A stretch of 64,000 nt of DNA from Bacteroides sp. 214 (GCF_010501015.1 NZ_QVML01000002.1:248001-312000), one strand, 5' to 3'; counted from the stretch's first letter, positions 26,608 to 36,014 are shown. Notes: a model not told the origin generated them from the sequence alone. A program made the numbers and translations.

Positions 26608-26751
26608 CTCATGAAAATATTAAACCACTTATTTTTTTGTTAATATAATCTTATTTATCGTAACACGGAATTTTAGGTATTGCAACTGCGAAAAATTCAA
26701 TTACAGATAGCATGAGAAAAATAGACTTTATATCTATAATGACACTTCATT

Positions 26752-27483
26752 ATGCCCCTACAACGATTAGATCAATTATATCAAAACATTGACACCTTAC
26801 AAACAGAAAAGAGTGCCGATTTATATTATTATATAATACAAATCAAGCATTCACATACAACCTTGCGGAATCATAAAAACTCTATATATGTAGATATTAA
26901 AAATTTCATTGAGTGCTATATACGATCAATTGAGAAAAGGGATTTTGGATATGACGTATTAAATATTAATAAGATAATTACTGCAATTAATAATACGCCG
27001 AATAACAAGGAGCAATTATCCCTACTAATGCATGCGTATAAAATTTTGAAGAATAATCATTTTGAGGTTGAAGCTGAAAGCGTAATTACTCTTATCCGAA
27101 ACACAAAACTGCAAATATTAAAATCAGAGAAATCATATAAAAAACATTTTAAAATATTATTCCATCTAATATCTTACAATCTTATTGCTGTTTTTCTAGT
27201 ATTATTACTAATACTACTCGTTAGTTACATAATTTTCTTGCCAGCGCCATTGGACAGTTTAGTTTCATTAGAATTTAAATATGATAATTATAACGAAAAT
27301 TTTTACATAAATCATCTACTGAATATTATATGCTATTTTTTCGACATGTCTGATTCCGTTCAGATAAAACCGATCAATAGCAATGGAGTCTTGCTTATAC
27401 TCATAATGAAATCGTTCTACATTGTGTGTATCGCGAACTATCTATATCAAATAATACTAGAGCGATTAAAACTAAATAAATAA
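26752..27483 (+). CDS. Two-helix membrane protein upstream of a kinase-like gene
   Basis: The 243-residue protein has a helical cytosolic N-terminus (about 1-135) and two hydrophobic segments (about 140-165 and 205-230). The short loop between them contains APLDSLVSLEF and NFYINHLLNI. The hairpin with a re-entrant-looking loop could form a pore, but that is inference. I do not recognise a family. It is 3 bp before the kinase-like gene, so the three genes to 29539 form an operon. Confidence 0.7.
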   Translation: MPLQRLDQLYQNIDTLQTEKSADLYYYIIQIKHSHTTLRNHKNSIYVDIKNFIECYIRSIEKRDFGYDVLNINKIITAINNTPNNKEQLSLLMHAYKILKNNHFEVEAESVITLIRNTKLQILKSEKSYKKHFKILFHLISYNLIAVFLVLLLILLVSYIIFLPAPLDSLVSLEFKYDNYNENFYINHLLNIICYFFDMSDSVQIKPINSNGVLLILIMKSFYIVCIANYLYQIILERLKLNK

Positions 27484-27486
27484 GCC

Positions 27487-29190
27487 ATGCCAGCGTTAAT
27501 CATAGAAAAAAGACAGAGATTAATAATCTCAATTTTATTTCGAATTATTATCATAGGGTATTCAATATTTCTATTATTCCAATCTCCTACTAAGTTTCCA
27601 TGGGGTTATCAAATCCTCGCATTTTCTATATATTCAGGAGTGTATATAGCCTTGCATGGTAAAGAAAAAATATTCTCTTTTCTAAGGCTATTCAATGATT
27701 ATTTTTTCATTTTCTTTATAGTTTACCAATATCGAACACTAGATTTATACTCCTTTTCTCTTCTGTTTTTTCCAATACTAAATGCACAAAACCATTCAGG
27801 AGAAAAAAGATCGATATTAGTCTACATACTACCTTGGGCTGTCGTTTGTTACTTGCATAAAGACTTTATATTATTATCTTTAATCCCGTTCTTATTTTTT
27901 CTAATTATTAATTCTTTTGAAAGCCAAAGAACTAAATATATAAAATTTCACGAGAGTCTTAATTCTGTAATAGATAACTTTTTTACACAAAATACAGAGA
28001 CGCAACGGCCATACAAAATATACAAAGAATGTATTCCATTATTAAACAGTAAACCATTCAATCTTGAGGTTGATGATATATTTTGTTTTAAATATGATTT
28101 ACTAAAATCAACCCTAAATGTAGTTAATGGCTCCAGATTTATTTGGAACTTTAATATTAAAATAGATAAAAGCACAATCACTAAAAACTTAAGTGATAAT
28201 GACAATGTTAAAAGTCTTAAAAATATACATTTTACAATAAACAAGAAGGATATAAACGAGAACATTGTTTTTATTTGTAAAATTGGAACAGGTCAATACT
28301 ATATATTTATATTAACAATGAGTGCCTATAAAGCAAGTCTATATAACATACTAGGGATACAGAATAAATTATTATTCCCTTTATTCTCAAGGCTATCTAA
28401 AGTATTCGATGCAGACCTAAAACAAAAAATGTTAGAATCGACAAAGATGTTAGAACTTGGCGAAAAAATGAATTATGTCAATAGTGCCGTTAAAGCGATG
28501 CACTTTATAAGAAACAAATTAGGGCCAGTCAAGAATTATATGTCTATGGAAGATGATTATTATAATTCAGATGAAGACAAAAAAAGAAAAATTGAACCTT
28601 TCCTAAATAAAGAAAGGTCAAAAGTTGAATCGTCTTTAAGTTTAGTTCTTGATAGAGCAAACTTTATCTTGGAAAAATCTAATAATCCTTTTGTTGTTAG
28701 TTCTTTGAGCAAATATGGAATTCAACAATTTTTCTCAGAAGTGAGACGGATTTGGGAAGAATATGGATTAACGGAAAATTTTGAAATTCAGATAGACACA
28801 AGCAAACCTATTGACAATAAAATTGAACGAAAATACGTTTATTATAATAGAATAGGCATGGATCTCGTTCTAACTAATTGGATTTCTAATATTTACAAAT
28901 ACAATTCCGGAAATTATGGCCTGAAAATTGAAGAAAAGGGAGAGACATATACGGTTAAATTCTATAACTCTATCAAAGGTTCTCAGCCAGAGGATATCTT
29001 CTTTATAGAACAATTCTCGTCACTAGATCGTTTAGAAATAGAAAAAAGAAAATCTCATGGGTTATCAGAGTTAAAAGAATTTTTAACCCAAATGAATATT
29101 CAATCATCAATGTATTTATGTGATAAATGCGTAGTTTTAGAAATTGTATTAATAAAAACATTTGAATATGAAGAAAGTCTTGATATTTGA
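27487..29190 (+). CDS. Histidine-kinase-like membrane protein
   Basis: The 567-residue protein has about six N-terminal transmembrane segments (within 1-150) and no periplasmic sensor domain. A cytosolic region (about 165-310) follows. A DHp-like helix pair around VKAMHFIRNKLGPVKNYM supplies a candidate phospho-His at about residue 338. The ATPase domain has an N-box NWISNIYKYNSG and a late G-box-like KSHGLSELKEFL; the usual D-x-G box is weak. Its gene overlaps that of a stand-alone receiver by 23 bp. A role in defence signalling is possible given the island context. Confidence 0.7.
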   Translation: MPALIIEKRQRLIISILFRIIIIGYSIFLLFQSPTKFPWGYQILAFSIYSGVYIALHGKEKIFSFLRLFNDYFFIFFIVYQYRTLDLYSFSLLFFPILNAQNHSGEKRSILVYILPWAVVCYLHKDFILLSLIPFLFFLIINSFESQRTKYIKFHESLNSVIDNFFTQNTETQRPYKIYKECIPLLNSKPFNLEVDDIFCFKYDLLKSTLNVVNGSRFIWNFNIKIDKSTITKNLSDNDNVKSLKNIHFTINKKDINENIVFICKIGTGQYYIFILTMSAYKASLYNILGIQNKLLFPLFSRLSKVFDADLKQKMLESTKMLELGEKMNYVNSAVKAMHFIRNKLGPVKNYMSMEDDYYNSDEDKKRKIEPFLNKERSKVESSLSLVLDRANFILEKSNNPFVVSSLSKYGIQQFFSEVRRIWEEYGLTENFEIQIDTSKPIDNKIERKYVYYNRIGMDLVLTNWISNIYKYNSGNYGLKIEEKGETYTVKFYNSIKGSQPEDIFFIEQFSSLDRLEIEKRKSHGLSELKEFLTQMNIQSSMYLCDKCVVLEIVLIKTFEYEESLDI

Positions 29191-29539
29191 GAATGAATAC
29201 CCATACGTACAGGCTGCTTTTGAATATGTTAGAGACATCTATTTCGAGGGGCAAATAGAATACACGGTCTTAGCTAATTCTCAGGACCTTAAGCCTTTTT
29301 CTAAAATAGAAGAATTTGACTATGTTTTTGTAGACATATCATTAGGGCAATATAGCAGCATGGATGGATTTGGTATTCTAAAAAAAATTGAATCAGACAA
29401 TTTAGAGGTAAAAACAGTTGTGATATTGACTGGCAATCACTTAATAGAACAGGTACTAATAGAGAGAGGTATTAAAAATAGTTATCCTATACTATCTAAG
29501 CCTATTGACTTTAAAGATTTACTACGTCTATTTCGTTGA
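29168..29539 (+). CDS. Stand-alone response-regulator receiver
   Basis: The start is taken at the ATG at 29168 (MKKVLIFENEYPY). The 123-residue protein is a single receiver domain: an acidic pair near the N-terminus (FENE), the phospho-acceptor Asp in YVFVDISLG (about residue 57), the Thr in VVILTGNH and the Lys in ILSKPIDF. There is no DNA-binding or enzymatic output domain. It should be phosphorylated by the upstream kinase-like protein and act through protein contacts. Confidence 0.8.
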   Translation: MKKVLIFENEYPYVQAAFEYVRDIYFEGQIEYTVLANSQDLKPFSKIEEFDYVFVDISLGQYSSMDGFGILKKIESDNLEVKTVVILTGNHLIEQVLIERGIKNSYPILSKPIDFKDLLRLFR

Positions 29540-30136
29540 TTAGAGAATAATTACATCAGATCATTTGATAAAAAAGATAGAAAATACAAAGTTGTAGAAT
29601 AAGGCTCCTATTTATTAAACTCGAACCTATGAAAATAGAGCTTTTTTATCCTATCGAAAAGTATAGATAAGTGCAGAAAGGGTGGAGTTGAAAAGCATTA
29701 AATCCAAGATCAACAATAAATTACAAGATGGTTCTTCTTTTCGAGGTGGAATTGGAACGAAAAAAGGGTGGAGTTGCCAAGTATATAGCAAAATAATATG
29801 ATGTTAGTTGACTTGAAAAAAACGTGGAAAGAATTCTCTGAAATCCCTATAAGTAGTGATGATGAAATCGAACAAGATTTCTACTTTTGGGAGAAAGGAA
29901 CGTGTCGCTTTGATATTTGGCATTGGTTTGATGAAAAATTACCAGATGGAATAGCGGGGTGGATTGCATTATAGTATTATATTGGTGAGATCATATATAG
30001 TTTAAGCGAAATAACAGGCGAAATTATAACGTATACCAACAAAGGCATTTCCTCTTCTGATTACAAAAACAAATAGTACACCCATAATACACCCAATTAA
30101 ATGTAAACACCTGATAATCACAAGTGTTTTACATAA
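29540..30136. other. Gene-poor right end of island 1
   Basis: This stretch carries one small gene (29798-29974), two copies of AAAGGGTGGAGTTG (about 29678 and 29764) and, near 30070-30110, the gtacaccc/tacaccc motifs that resemble integrase arm sites. Nothing else is seen. Confidence 0.5.
29798..29974 (+). CDS. Small acidic protein with DIWHWFDE motif
   Basis: The frame encodes 58 residues, with a second ATG at 29801. The sequence FSEIPIS, an acidic stretch, then GTCRFDIWHWFDEKLPDG is a pattern I recall from small Bacteroidota proteins carried on mobile elements. The function is not known to me. It is acidic and Trp-rich. It is the only likely gene in the 860 bp between the receiver gene and the start of island 2. 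Confidence 0.6.
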   Translation: MMLVDLKKTWKEFSEIPISSDDEIEQDFYFWEKGTCRFDIWHWFDEKLPDGIAGWIAL

Positions 30137-30151
30137 TGTATAGGGAAATAA
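30137..30151 (+). other. Candidate attachment core (middle)
   Basis: TGTATAGGGAAATAA matches the mnmE 3' end at 12 of 15 positions and also encodes Cys-Ile-Gly-Lys-stop. It lies at the junction between islands 1 and 2. Nucleotide identity alone could arise by chance, so the call rests on position and coding match. Confidence 0.45.
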
Positions 30152-30404
30152 CGCCTTAGAATTAACTGTAAACAACGGTAATCAACCAGAAATAAGTCTC
30201 TCATTTTGAGGGACTTTCTTCGTTTTAACACTTGCCCATCACTTTTTGTTAGTACCCGTTTTTCACCCTATTTTCGTACCGTATTTCTACCGCGAAACAA
30301 TTTTGCGGTAAAGCCCGATGTCACACTGAGGCATTAGTTGACATGTGTTGACAATGGTTTACGTATGGTGACAGAAAGTAGGCGAAATTAAAACAAATAA
30401 TGGT
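30152..30404. other. Leader of island 2
   Basis: No gene. Besides the hairpin at 30194, it holds direct repeats of gttgaca at about 30338 and 30347 and a variant at about 30367, related to the GTTGAC motif of the island 1 iteron field. Confidence 0.4.
30194..30216 (+). terminator. Hairpin at the island junction
   Basis: Arms 30194-30203 and 30207-30216 pair with one mismatch and a very short loop, followed by a T-rich tract. It would insulate the two islands. Confidence 0.5.
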
Positions 30405-31277
30405 ATGGAAGTAAAGCGAACTTGCCAATGGTGTGGTAAAGTATTTATTGCCCAAAAGACGACAACGAAGTATTGTGGTCTTCAATGTGCACAGCGTAGT
30501 TATAAACAACGTGTACGTGAGAAAAGAGACGAACTAAAAAACAGTCAGGAACTCTTACGTCCTATTGTTGCTTTGGAGGGTCAGGATTACTTGACCTTTT
30601 CCAAAGTGGCAAGTCTGATGGGTACAAGCCGACAGTATATCTATAAGTTAGTAAAACAAGGCAAGCTACGCGCATCCAGATTGAGCGAAAGAATGTCCTT
30701 TATCCGCAGAGCAGATATTGAGCTAATGCTAAAATCTAAACCATACGAGCGCATTATACCCAAAGAAGAGATAAATATAGCAGAATATTACACCGCCGAA
30801 GAGATTGCAGAAAAATATAAAGTCAACACCAAATGGGTATGGACTTTTACCCGGCAAAACAAAATTCCCAAAACACGTATTCGAAAGTTCAATTATTATA
30901 GTAGAAAACATATTGATGCTGCTTTTGCCAAATATGAAGTTGATACAGAGTTATCCGAATGGTATACGCCCGAAGACATAGTAGAGAAATACGATATGAC
31001 TCGCAGTGCTATCCGAAGTCAAGTTTACCGGAACAATATCCCCTCCAAAAAAGAACATGGAAAGATATTTTACTCTAAATACCATTTCGACCTATCAAAA
31101 TCAGAAAGTCTATGTAAAGAGGAGTATTACTATACTGTGCAAGAAGCTATGGCAGAATTCCATTTAACAAGGGATGCCGTTTATGGAGTCCTGCGGTTTC
31201 ACAATATTGAAAGAATAAAAGCCGGCAGGTTCGTGAAGTTCCTCAAAATTGAATTTGATAAGGTAATGAGAACTTAG
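30405..31277 (+). CDS. Multi-HTH DNA-binding protein with N-terminal zinc finger
   Basis: The 290-residue protein starts with a treble-clef-like finger CQWCGKVFIAQKTTTKYC plus a following Cys. Three or four helix-turn-helix units follow: SKVASLMGTSRQYIYKLVKQG, AEEIAEKYKVNTKWVWTF, PEDIVEKYDMTRSAIRSQ and VQEAMAEFHLTRDAVYGV. Such proteins sit directly upstream of integrases in Bacteroidota elements and may act as recombination directionality factors or repressors. It reads toward the integrase, 121 bp away. Confidence 0.8.
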   Translation: MEVKRTCQWCGKVFIAQKTTTKYCGLQCAQRSYKQRVREKRDELKNSQELLRPIVALEGQDYLTFSKVASLMGTSRQYIYKLVKQGKLRASRLSERMSFIRRADIELMLKSKPYERIIPKEEINIAEYYTAEEIAEKYKVNTKWVWTFTRQNKIPKTRIRKFNYYSRKHIDAAFAKYEVDTELSEWYTPEDIVEKYDMTRSAIRSQVYRNNIPSKKEHGKIFYSKYHFDLSKSESLCKEEYYYTVQEAMAEFHLTRDAVYGVLRFHNIERIKAGRFVKFLKIEFDKVMRT

Positions 31278-31398
31278 AAAGGATAATAATATCTCTTTAA
31301 ATGATATAGAACTTATTCCCAAATGATAATTCTCAGCAAAACATCATTCAAGACCTTTACAACAACAATCAAGTATTAATTATAAAAAACAAGAAACT

Positions 31399-32514
31399 AT
31401 GTTCGAATGTAAAACTGTAACACTTAGAACTCGCCCCATCAAACATGGGCAATTATCTTTCTATCTGGACTATTATCCAGGCTATAGAGACAAAGAAACA
31501 ATGAAAGTAATCCGTCATGAGTCTTTAGGCATCTACATCTATGAGAAACCCAAAAACCGAAGGGAACGTGAATTTAACGAGCAAATGACCGAAAAGGCAG
31601 AAGCTATTCGTTGCCGCCGGTTCGATGCAATAGTTAACGAACGATATGACTTCCTCGACAAGAGTAAACTTAAAGGTGACTTTTTAGAATATTATCGCCG
31701 TCAGCTACGCAAGCATGACCAGAAATGGAAATTCGTCTATATCCACTTCAGTAATTTTGTAGGAGGTAAATGTATCTTTGAGGAAATAGACATCGACCTT
31801 TGTAATAGATTTAGAGAATACTTACTAACAGCCAAAAAGCTAAAGAGCAAAAAAGACACCATCTCTCAAAATTCTGCTGCCGGTTATTGGTCCACATTCC
31901 GGGGATTTCTCCAAGACCTGTATCACGCCAAGCTGATACGTAACAATATTAACGACTTCTTGGATAAAATCGAAACGGAAGATATTGACAAAGATTTCCT
32001 TACCCAACAAGAACTGTGCAAATTAGCAGAAACGCCATGCGATATACCCGTTTTGAAAACAGCTTCGCTATTTGCGTGTCTTACCAGTTTGCGTATCAGT
32101 GATATTTTGGCTTTACGATGGGAAAATATTCAGGACTACTACGATGGAGGCAAGTATGTAAAGATTATCACACAGAAAACGAAATCCATTGACACTATCC
32201 CTATCAGCAAGGAAGCATTGGAACTTATAGGTAATACTGGCGAGGGAATTATATTCAAAGGACTCAAACGTAGCATGACACAAGCACCAATGAAGAAATG
32301 GATAAAATCTGCTGGAATAACTAAAAACATCACATTCCATAGCTACCGTAGAACCTTTGCAACTTTGCAAGCAGCAGCCGGAACGGATATTATCACCATA
32401 GCCAGTATTATGACGCACAGAAGCATTTCTACCACTCAGCTCTATACAAAAACCGTTGATGCTAACAAGCGTAAAGCCTCTTCGAAGATCACGCTTAAAC
32501 GACAAGAAGAGTAA
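31399..32514 (+). CDS. Tyrosine-type integrase of island 2
   Basis: The 371-residue protein shares the architecture of the island 1 integrase but is clearly different in sequence. Catalytic residues are the Arg in TSLRISDI, HxxR in HSYRRT, a His in MTHRS and the Tyr in TTQLYTK. It should integrate and excise island 2. If both islands use the mnmE end, the two integrases converge on related cores. Confidence 0.92.
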   Translation: MFECKTVTLRTRPIKHGQLSFYLDYYPGYRDKETMKVIRHESLGIYIYEKPKNRREREFNEQMTEKAEAIRCRRFDAIVNERYDFLDKSKLKGDFLEYYRRQLRKHDQKWKFVYIHFSNFVGGKCIFEEIDIDLCNRFREYLLTAKKLKSKKDTISQNSAAGYWSTFRGFLQDLYHAKLIRNNINDFLDKIETEDIDKDFLTQQELCKLAETPCDIPVLKTASLFACLTSLRISDILALRWENIQDYYDGGKYVKIITQKTKSIDTIPISKEALELIGNTGEGIIFKGLKRSMTQAPMKKWIKSAGITKNITFHSYRRTFATLQAAAGTDIITIASIMTHRSISTTQLYTKTVDANKRKASSKITLKRQEE

Positions 32515-32683
32515 CAGGCACAAACAAATCAAAACAGATATCCTGAGTATGATTATGGGTATGATTTAGATGGGAACCATTTAATTAGTGTAAAGATTCT
32601 GTTGTTATTGAGAAGCAATAAGCATTAATTGGAACTATGCAGATAATTTTGTCTGACTATTTTAAATCCAATTACTTACAGTT

Positions 32684-33505
32684 ATGACTATCAAGGCAAC
32701 AGAATTTACACTATTTTGGCTTATGCCGAGTATTGCTTTTGGGAGTATCGCTTTATTAGCATCTTATGAAATTGGCACCGATTTCAATCACCATTGGCTA
32801 ATTGAATCTGGTGTCTTTCTTATTGTACTTTTTTTATTGCTAACCATTTATTGGCTACTACAAACAACATTTTCAGATATTTTCTTTTCGAAAGCAAGCC
32901 TCACTCTTCTTTCTCCTTCAACAGACAATGTGTCATCGAATCTTCAAGACATTAAAATACAGAAAAATACAAACGCTATTTCTGACACAAACTCCCCTAT
33001 TGATAATATTGTCAGCACTTGTCTGCATAAATCAATCTTGATAGAAAGTGAGAAACGCCAAAAAGCTAAATTGGATAAACAGAGAAGAACACTAATTCTT
33101 GTGGAATATACCAATGCAGTCCTGACCAACCACATGAAAAAGATTCATTTGGAAATCATTCTAAAAAATGTCAATCTGTTTGCCACATCACCCGAAGCCA
33201 ATTTTATTCCTATTGAGACGGATGGTTCTCTTAGCACGGCCGACCTTCGTCACTTCGCATGGAACATCGGTAAGAGATTGGGCTATGAGCGAATGATACA
33301 AGCTAAATTCATCAAACAATGTTTTCCTAAGGAATTTATGAACTGCGAACTGCCTACTATCATTCGCAATCTTTCGGATGAAGTCTCATCCATTATAAAA
33401 ATAGACAAACCCGATAAAGGAAGCTATGACTTTCATTGGGAAACAATAGGGCTTATCAACCCATTAGATATATCTTCTGACAATCCTCCAATGGAGGTAA
33501 CCTAA
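32684..33505 (+). CDS. Membrane protein of unknown function in the element backbone
   Basis: The 273-residue protein has two N-terminal transmembrane helices (about 8-28 and 42-62). A Ser/Asn-rich linker and a cytosolic helical domain (about 120-270) with ESEKRQKAKLDKQRRTLI follow. I recognise no named family. Proteins of this kind are seen in the backbone of Bacteroidota integrative elements between the integrase and the HTH/RepA pair. No function is claimed. Confidence 0.65.
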   Translation: MTIKATEFTLFWLMPSIAFGSIALLASYEIGTDFNHHWLIESGVFLIVLFLLLTIYWLLQTTFSDIFFSKASLTLLSPSTDNVSSNLQDIKIQKNTNAISDTNSPIDNIVSTCLHKSILIESEKRQKAKLDKQRRTLILVEYTNAVLTNHMKKIHLEIILKNVNLFATSPEANFIPIETDGSLSTADLRHFAWNIGKRLGYERMIQAKFIKQCFPKEFMNCELPTIIRNLSDEVSSIIKIDKPDKGSYDFHWETIGLINPLDISSDNPPMEVT

Positions 33506-33599
33506 ACTTATTTGGAAATGATTCCATGCTTATTCTAATCTTTGTATATCAGCATAAGGTCATTGAATTCCTTTACAGCGTTTACAAAAATAAATTATA

Positions 33600-33974
33600 A
33601 TGAAGAACGAATTAACATTCAACGACCTTCCAATGGTTGTAAAGGAACTCTGCAACAAGGTTGAGAGTTTAGAAGAGACGCTGTTAAAACAAGTAACAAA
33701 TCGGCCTGCTCCTATGTATGAAAATCGCCACACTCCAATGACTTCGGAAGAAGCTCGCGAGTATCTAAAGATGCCAAAATCAACTTTTTACTTCAAAGTA
33801 GGTAATGGTGAAATACCAGCCGTTAAGCAGGGTAAACGTTACTACCTTTACAAAGACGAACTGGAACAATGGTTGGAAACCGGAAGGAAAAATGCTCCTG
33901 CACTCTCTGCCGAAGAAATGAATGCTGCAACCTTGGCTTCTCACAAACGAAAACCTAACACTACAAACTATTGA
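33600..33974 (+). CDS. Excisionase-like HTH protein
   Basis: The 124-residue protein has a coiled N-terminus (about 10-35) and a MerR-like winged helix (about 43-90) with MTSEEAREYLKMPKSTFYFKV and RYYLYKDELEQWLETGRK. It belongs to the helix_turn_helix_17 type that directs excision or controls replication. The following ATPase gene starts within a few bases of its stop, so the pair is coupled. Confidence 0.85.
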   Translation: MKNELTFNDLPMVVKELCNKVESLEETLLKQVTNRPAPMYENRHTPMTSEEAREYLKMPKSTFYFKVGNGEIPAVKQGKRYYLYKDELEQWLETGRKNAPALSAEEMNAATLASHKRKPNTTNY

Positions 33975-33979
33975 AGTAT

Positions 33980-35056
33980 ATGGAATACGGAAGGGAAAGA
34001 AAGCCAATGAAACAAGAAGACGTCTGGAAACTATGGCAACAGTCAATTCTTAGCATTACTAGTAATTATGAAAAGGCTCCGGAAGTATTAAAAATAGACG
34101 ATATAGTAATCGGCACATTAGGTAATTTCAGCGCATCTATTGGTAAAGCCAAAAGCAAAAAAACATTCAATGTATCTGCAATTGTAGCTGCCGCCTTAAA
34201 AAACGGTATGGCATTGAATTATTCAGCCTCGTTTCCTGCCGATAAGTCGAATGTCATCTATATAGATACAGAACAAAGTCCCTATCATTGTTTAAAGGTA
34301 ATGAAGCGAATACTTCGACTGGCAGGTCTTTCTACAGAAGACAACCATCCTTATTTGCAATTTCTGGCATTACGCAAAAACACACCGGAAGAAAGAATAG
34401 CCATCATTGACGAAGCAATTTATAAAACAAACAATGTAGGATTAGTTGTCATTGACGGCATTAGAGATTTGGTTTACGACATTAATAGCCCTAGTGAATC
34501 GACCTATATCATTTCCAAACTTATGCAATGGACTGATGAGAAACAAATTCACCTTCATACCATCCTCCATCAGAATAAAGGAGATGAGAATGCAAGAGGA
34601 CATATCGGTACAGAACTAAGCAATAAGGCAGAGACCATTCTCCAAGTTGAAAAGGATAAGGCAGACTCAAACATCAGCAAAGTCGAAGCTGTTCACATTC
34701 GAGCAATGGACTTCAAACCGTTTGCTTTTCGTATCAACGAACAGGCATTACCTGAAATTGTAGAGAATTATGTAGTGGAGAAAACAAAAGTGGGTCGCCC
34801 GTCCAAAGATCCATTCGATCCATATAAGGAAATTAGGATAGAGCAGCATGAAAGGGCTTTAATATCTGTATTTGCGAGTAAGGAAGTTTATGGCTATGAA
34901 GAATTGCAGGAGGCACTGGTTGAAGCATACAATGATGCGGACTATCCTATCGGGCGTAATAAAGTCACTAAGGTTATCACATTCCTCAGGAATAAGCGAA
35001 TAATTCTGCAAGAAAATGGTAAGAAGTATTCACTCAACCCGAACAGGCATTACTAA
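33980..35056 (+). CDS. RepA-like AAA ATPase
   Basis: The start is placed at the ATG at 33980; a TTG at 33971 and an ATG at 34007 are alternatives. The RecA/RepA-type core has an unusual Walker A (GKAKSKKTF), the Walker B-like VGLVVIDGIRDLV and the DTEQSP motif. A winged-helix C-terminus follows the AT-hook-like VGRPSKDP. Related ATPases lie next to HTH proteins in Bacteroidota mobilisable elements and probably act as replicative helicases. A hairpin cluster follows, as expected for an origin. Confidence 0.75.
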   Translation: MEYGRERKPMKQEDVWKLWQQSILSITSNYEKAPEVLKIDDIVIGTLGNFSASIGKAKSKKTFNVSAIVAAALKNGMALNYSASFPADKSNVIYIDTEQSPYHCLKVMKRILRLAGLSTEDNHPYLQFLALRKNTPEERIAIIDEAIYKTNNVGLVVIDGIRDLVYDINSPSESTYIISKLMQWTDEKQIHLHTILHQNKGDENARGHIGTELSNKAETILQVEKDKADSNISKVEAVHIRAMDFKPFAFRINEQALPEIVENYVVEKTKVGRPSKDPFDPYKEIRIEQHERALISVFASKEVYGYEELQEALVEAYNDADYPIGRNKVTKVITFLRNKRIILQENGKKYSLNPNRHY

Positions 35057-35402
35057 GCCTAAACACTTTACTTTATTCCCTGTGCCTATATATTAAGATT
35101 AGCTAAAGCACTATCTTTAAATATGGATGGAGTTCCCAATTTGAGAGCTCCATTCATACACTTTTCACGTCAACTATACACGCAGCTTGCTGCCACTTTA
35201 GTGCCCTTTCCCATTGCAAATTTTGCAAATGGGGTATTAGGCTACCCCACTGATAAATCAGTGTGATATTGGGCAAGCCTCAATATGTTTCACTTGACCT
35301 ATTGAAATGTCATTCCCCATTGCACTACTTAATACGATAATTGTACCTTAAAGCCTTTTTTATAAATGGTATATTAATATAATTCTAAAAATAAATGATA
35401 AT
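35057..35402. other. Gene-free stretch between the RepA-like gene and the recombinase
   Basis: It contains an atggag/ctccat hairpin at about 35124-35151 and the hairpin cluster at 35211-35286. No coding frame of note is seen. A promoter for the recombinase is expected in the AT-rich last 60 bp, but no clear TAnnTTTG is visible. Confidence 0.5.
35211..35286. repeat. Cluster of four back-to-back hairpins
   Basis: Hairpins: 35211-35232 (CCATTGCAAA and its near complement), 35231-35248 (ggggta/tacccc), 35248-35263 (CACTGAT-AA-ATCAGTG, perfect) and 35266-35286 (atattgggc/gcctcaatat with one bulge). Such dense folding next to a RepA-like gene suggests an origin of replication or transfer. Confidence 0.6.
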
Positions 35403-36014
35403 ATGATCTACGGGTACATTAGAGTAAGTAGCGACAAACAAACTGTCGAGAATCAACGTTTTGAAATTAATAACTTTTGCGAACGTGAGAATATGAATAT
35501 TGATGGTTGGATAGAAGAAACCATTAGTGGCACCAAATCGTACAATAAACGAGAACTTGGCAGACTACTTAATAAAGTACAGAAGGACGACCTAATCATC
35601 TGTGCCGAACTTTCGCGTCTTGGGCGTAATCTCTTCATGATTATGGAGATCCTTAACATTTGCATGACCAAAGAGTGTCGTGTATGGACTATAAAGGATA
35701 ACTATCGATTGGGAGAAGACATTCAAAGTAAAGTTTTAGCTTTTGCCTTTGGTTTATCAGCAGAGATAGAGCGTAATCTTATCAGTCAAAGAACAAAAGA
35801 AGCTTTAGCAAGAAAAAAAGCAAATGGCATTGTATTAGGAAGACCAAAAGGAAAAAGAACTTCACCTGAAAAACATAAACTATTCCCCAAAAAGACACTC
35901 ATTATCGGACTGCTTAAAGAAAAAATATCTAAGCGGCAAATTGCTAAAATCTGTAAGGTAAACAGAAACACACTAGCACGCTATATCGCAGAAGTAATTG
36001 AAGTCGAAAAATGA
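35403..36014 (+). CDS. Hin-type serine recombinase (DNA invertase) of the methylase switch
   Basis: The 203-residue protein has the resolvase/invertase fold. Catalytic Ser is in YIRVSSDKQ; the family motifs ELSRLGRN and GLSAEIERNLISQRTKEAL are present. The C-terminal HTH is about 165-200 (ISKRQIAKICKVNRNTLARYI). It resembles the small invertases that flip promoters or gene segments in Bacteroides. Its TGA stop forms the first bases of the left 19-bp inverted repeat (36012-36030), so its own reading frame is unchanged by inversion. The silent recognition domain begins at the overlapping ATG (ATGA). Confidence 0.9.
   Translation: MIYGYIRVSSDKQTVENQRFEINNFCERENMNIDGWIEETISGTKSYNKRELGRLLNKVQKDDLIICAELSRLGRNLFMIMEILNICMTKECRVWTIKDNYRLGEDIQSKVLAFAFGLSAEIERNLISQRTKEALARKKANGIVLGRPKGKRTSPEKHKLFPKKTLIIGLLKEKISKRQIAKICKVNRNTLARYIAEVIEVEK

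Larger units (their letters stand above)
17121..30151 (+). mobile_element. Island 1: integrative element at the mnmE 3' end with restriction cargo
   Basis: The proposed limits are the mnmE 3' end and the imperfect repeat at 30137-30151 (12 of 15 bases, also coding Cys-Ile-Gly-Lys-stop). The content is markedly AT-richer than the flanking core. It holds a tyrosine integrase, an excisionase-like HTH protein, an SF3-type helicase and a primase, followed by a restriction system and other cargo. No relaxase gene is visible, so it resembles a satellite-like or mobilisation-defective element. The left edge is firm; the right edge is inferred. Confidence 0.65.

Noticed and set aside
34603..34617. Further mnmE-like core in the RepA-like gene (catatcggtac)
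   Set aside because: Only the tatcgg hexamer matches and it lies within a coding region.
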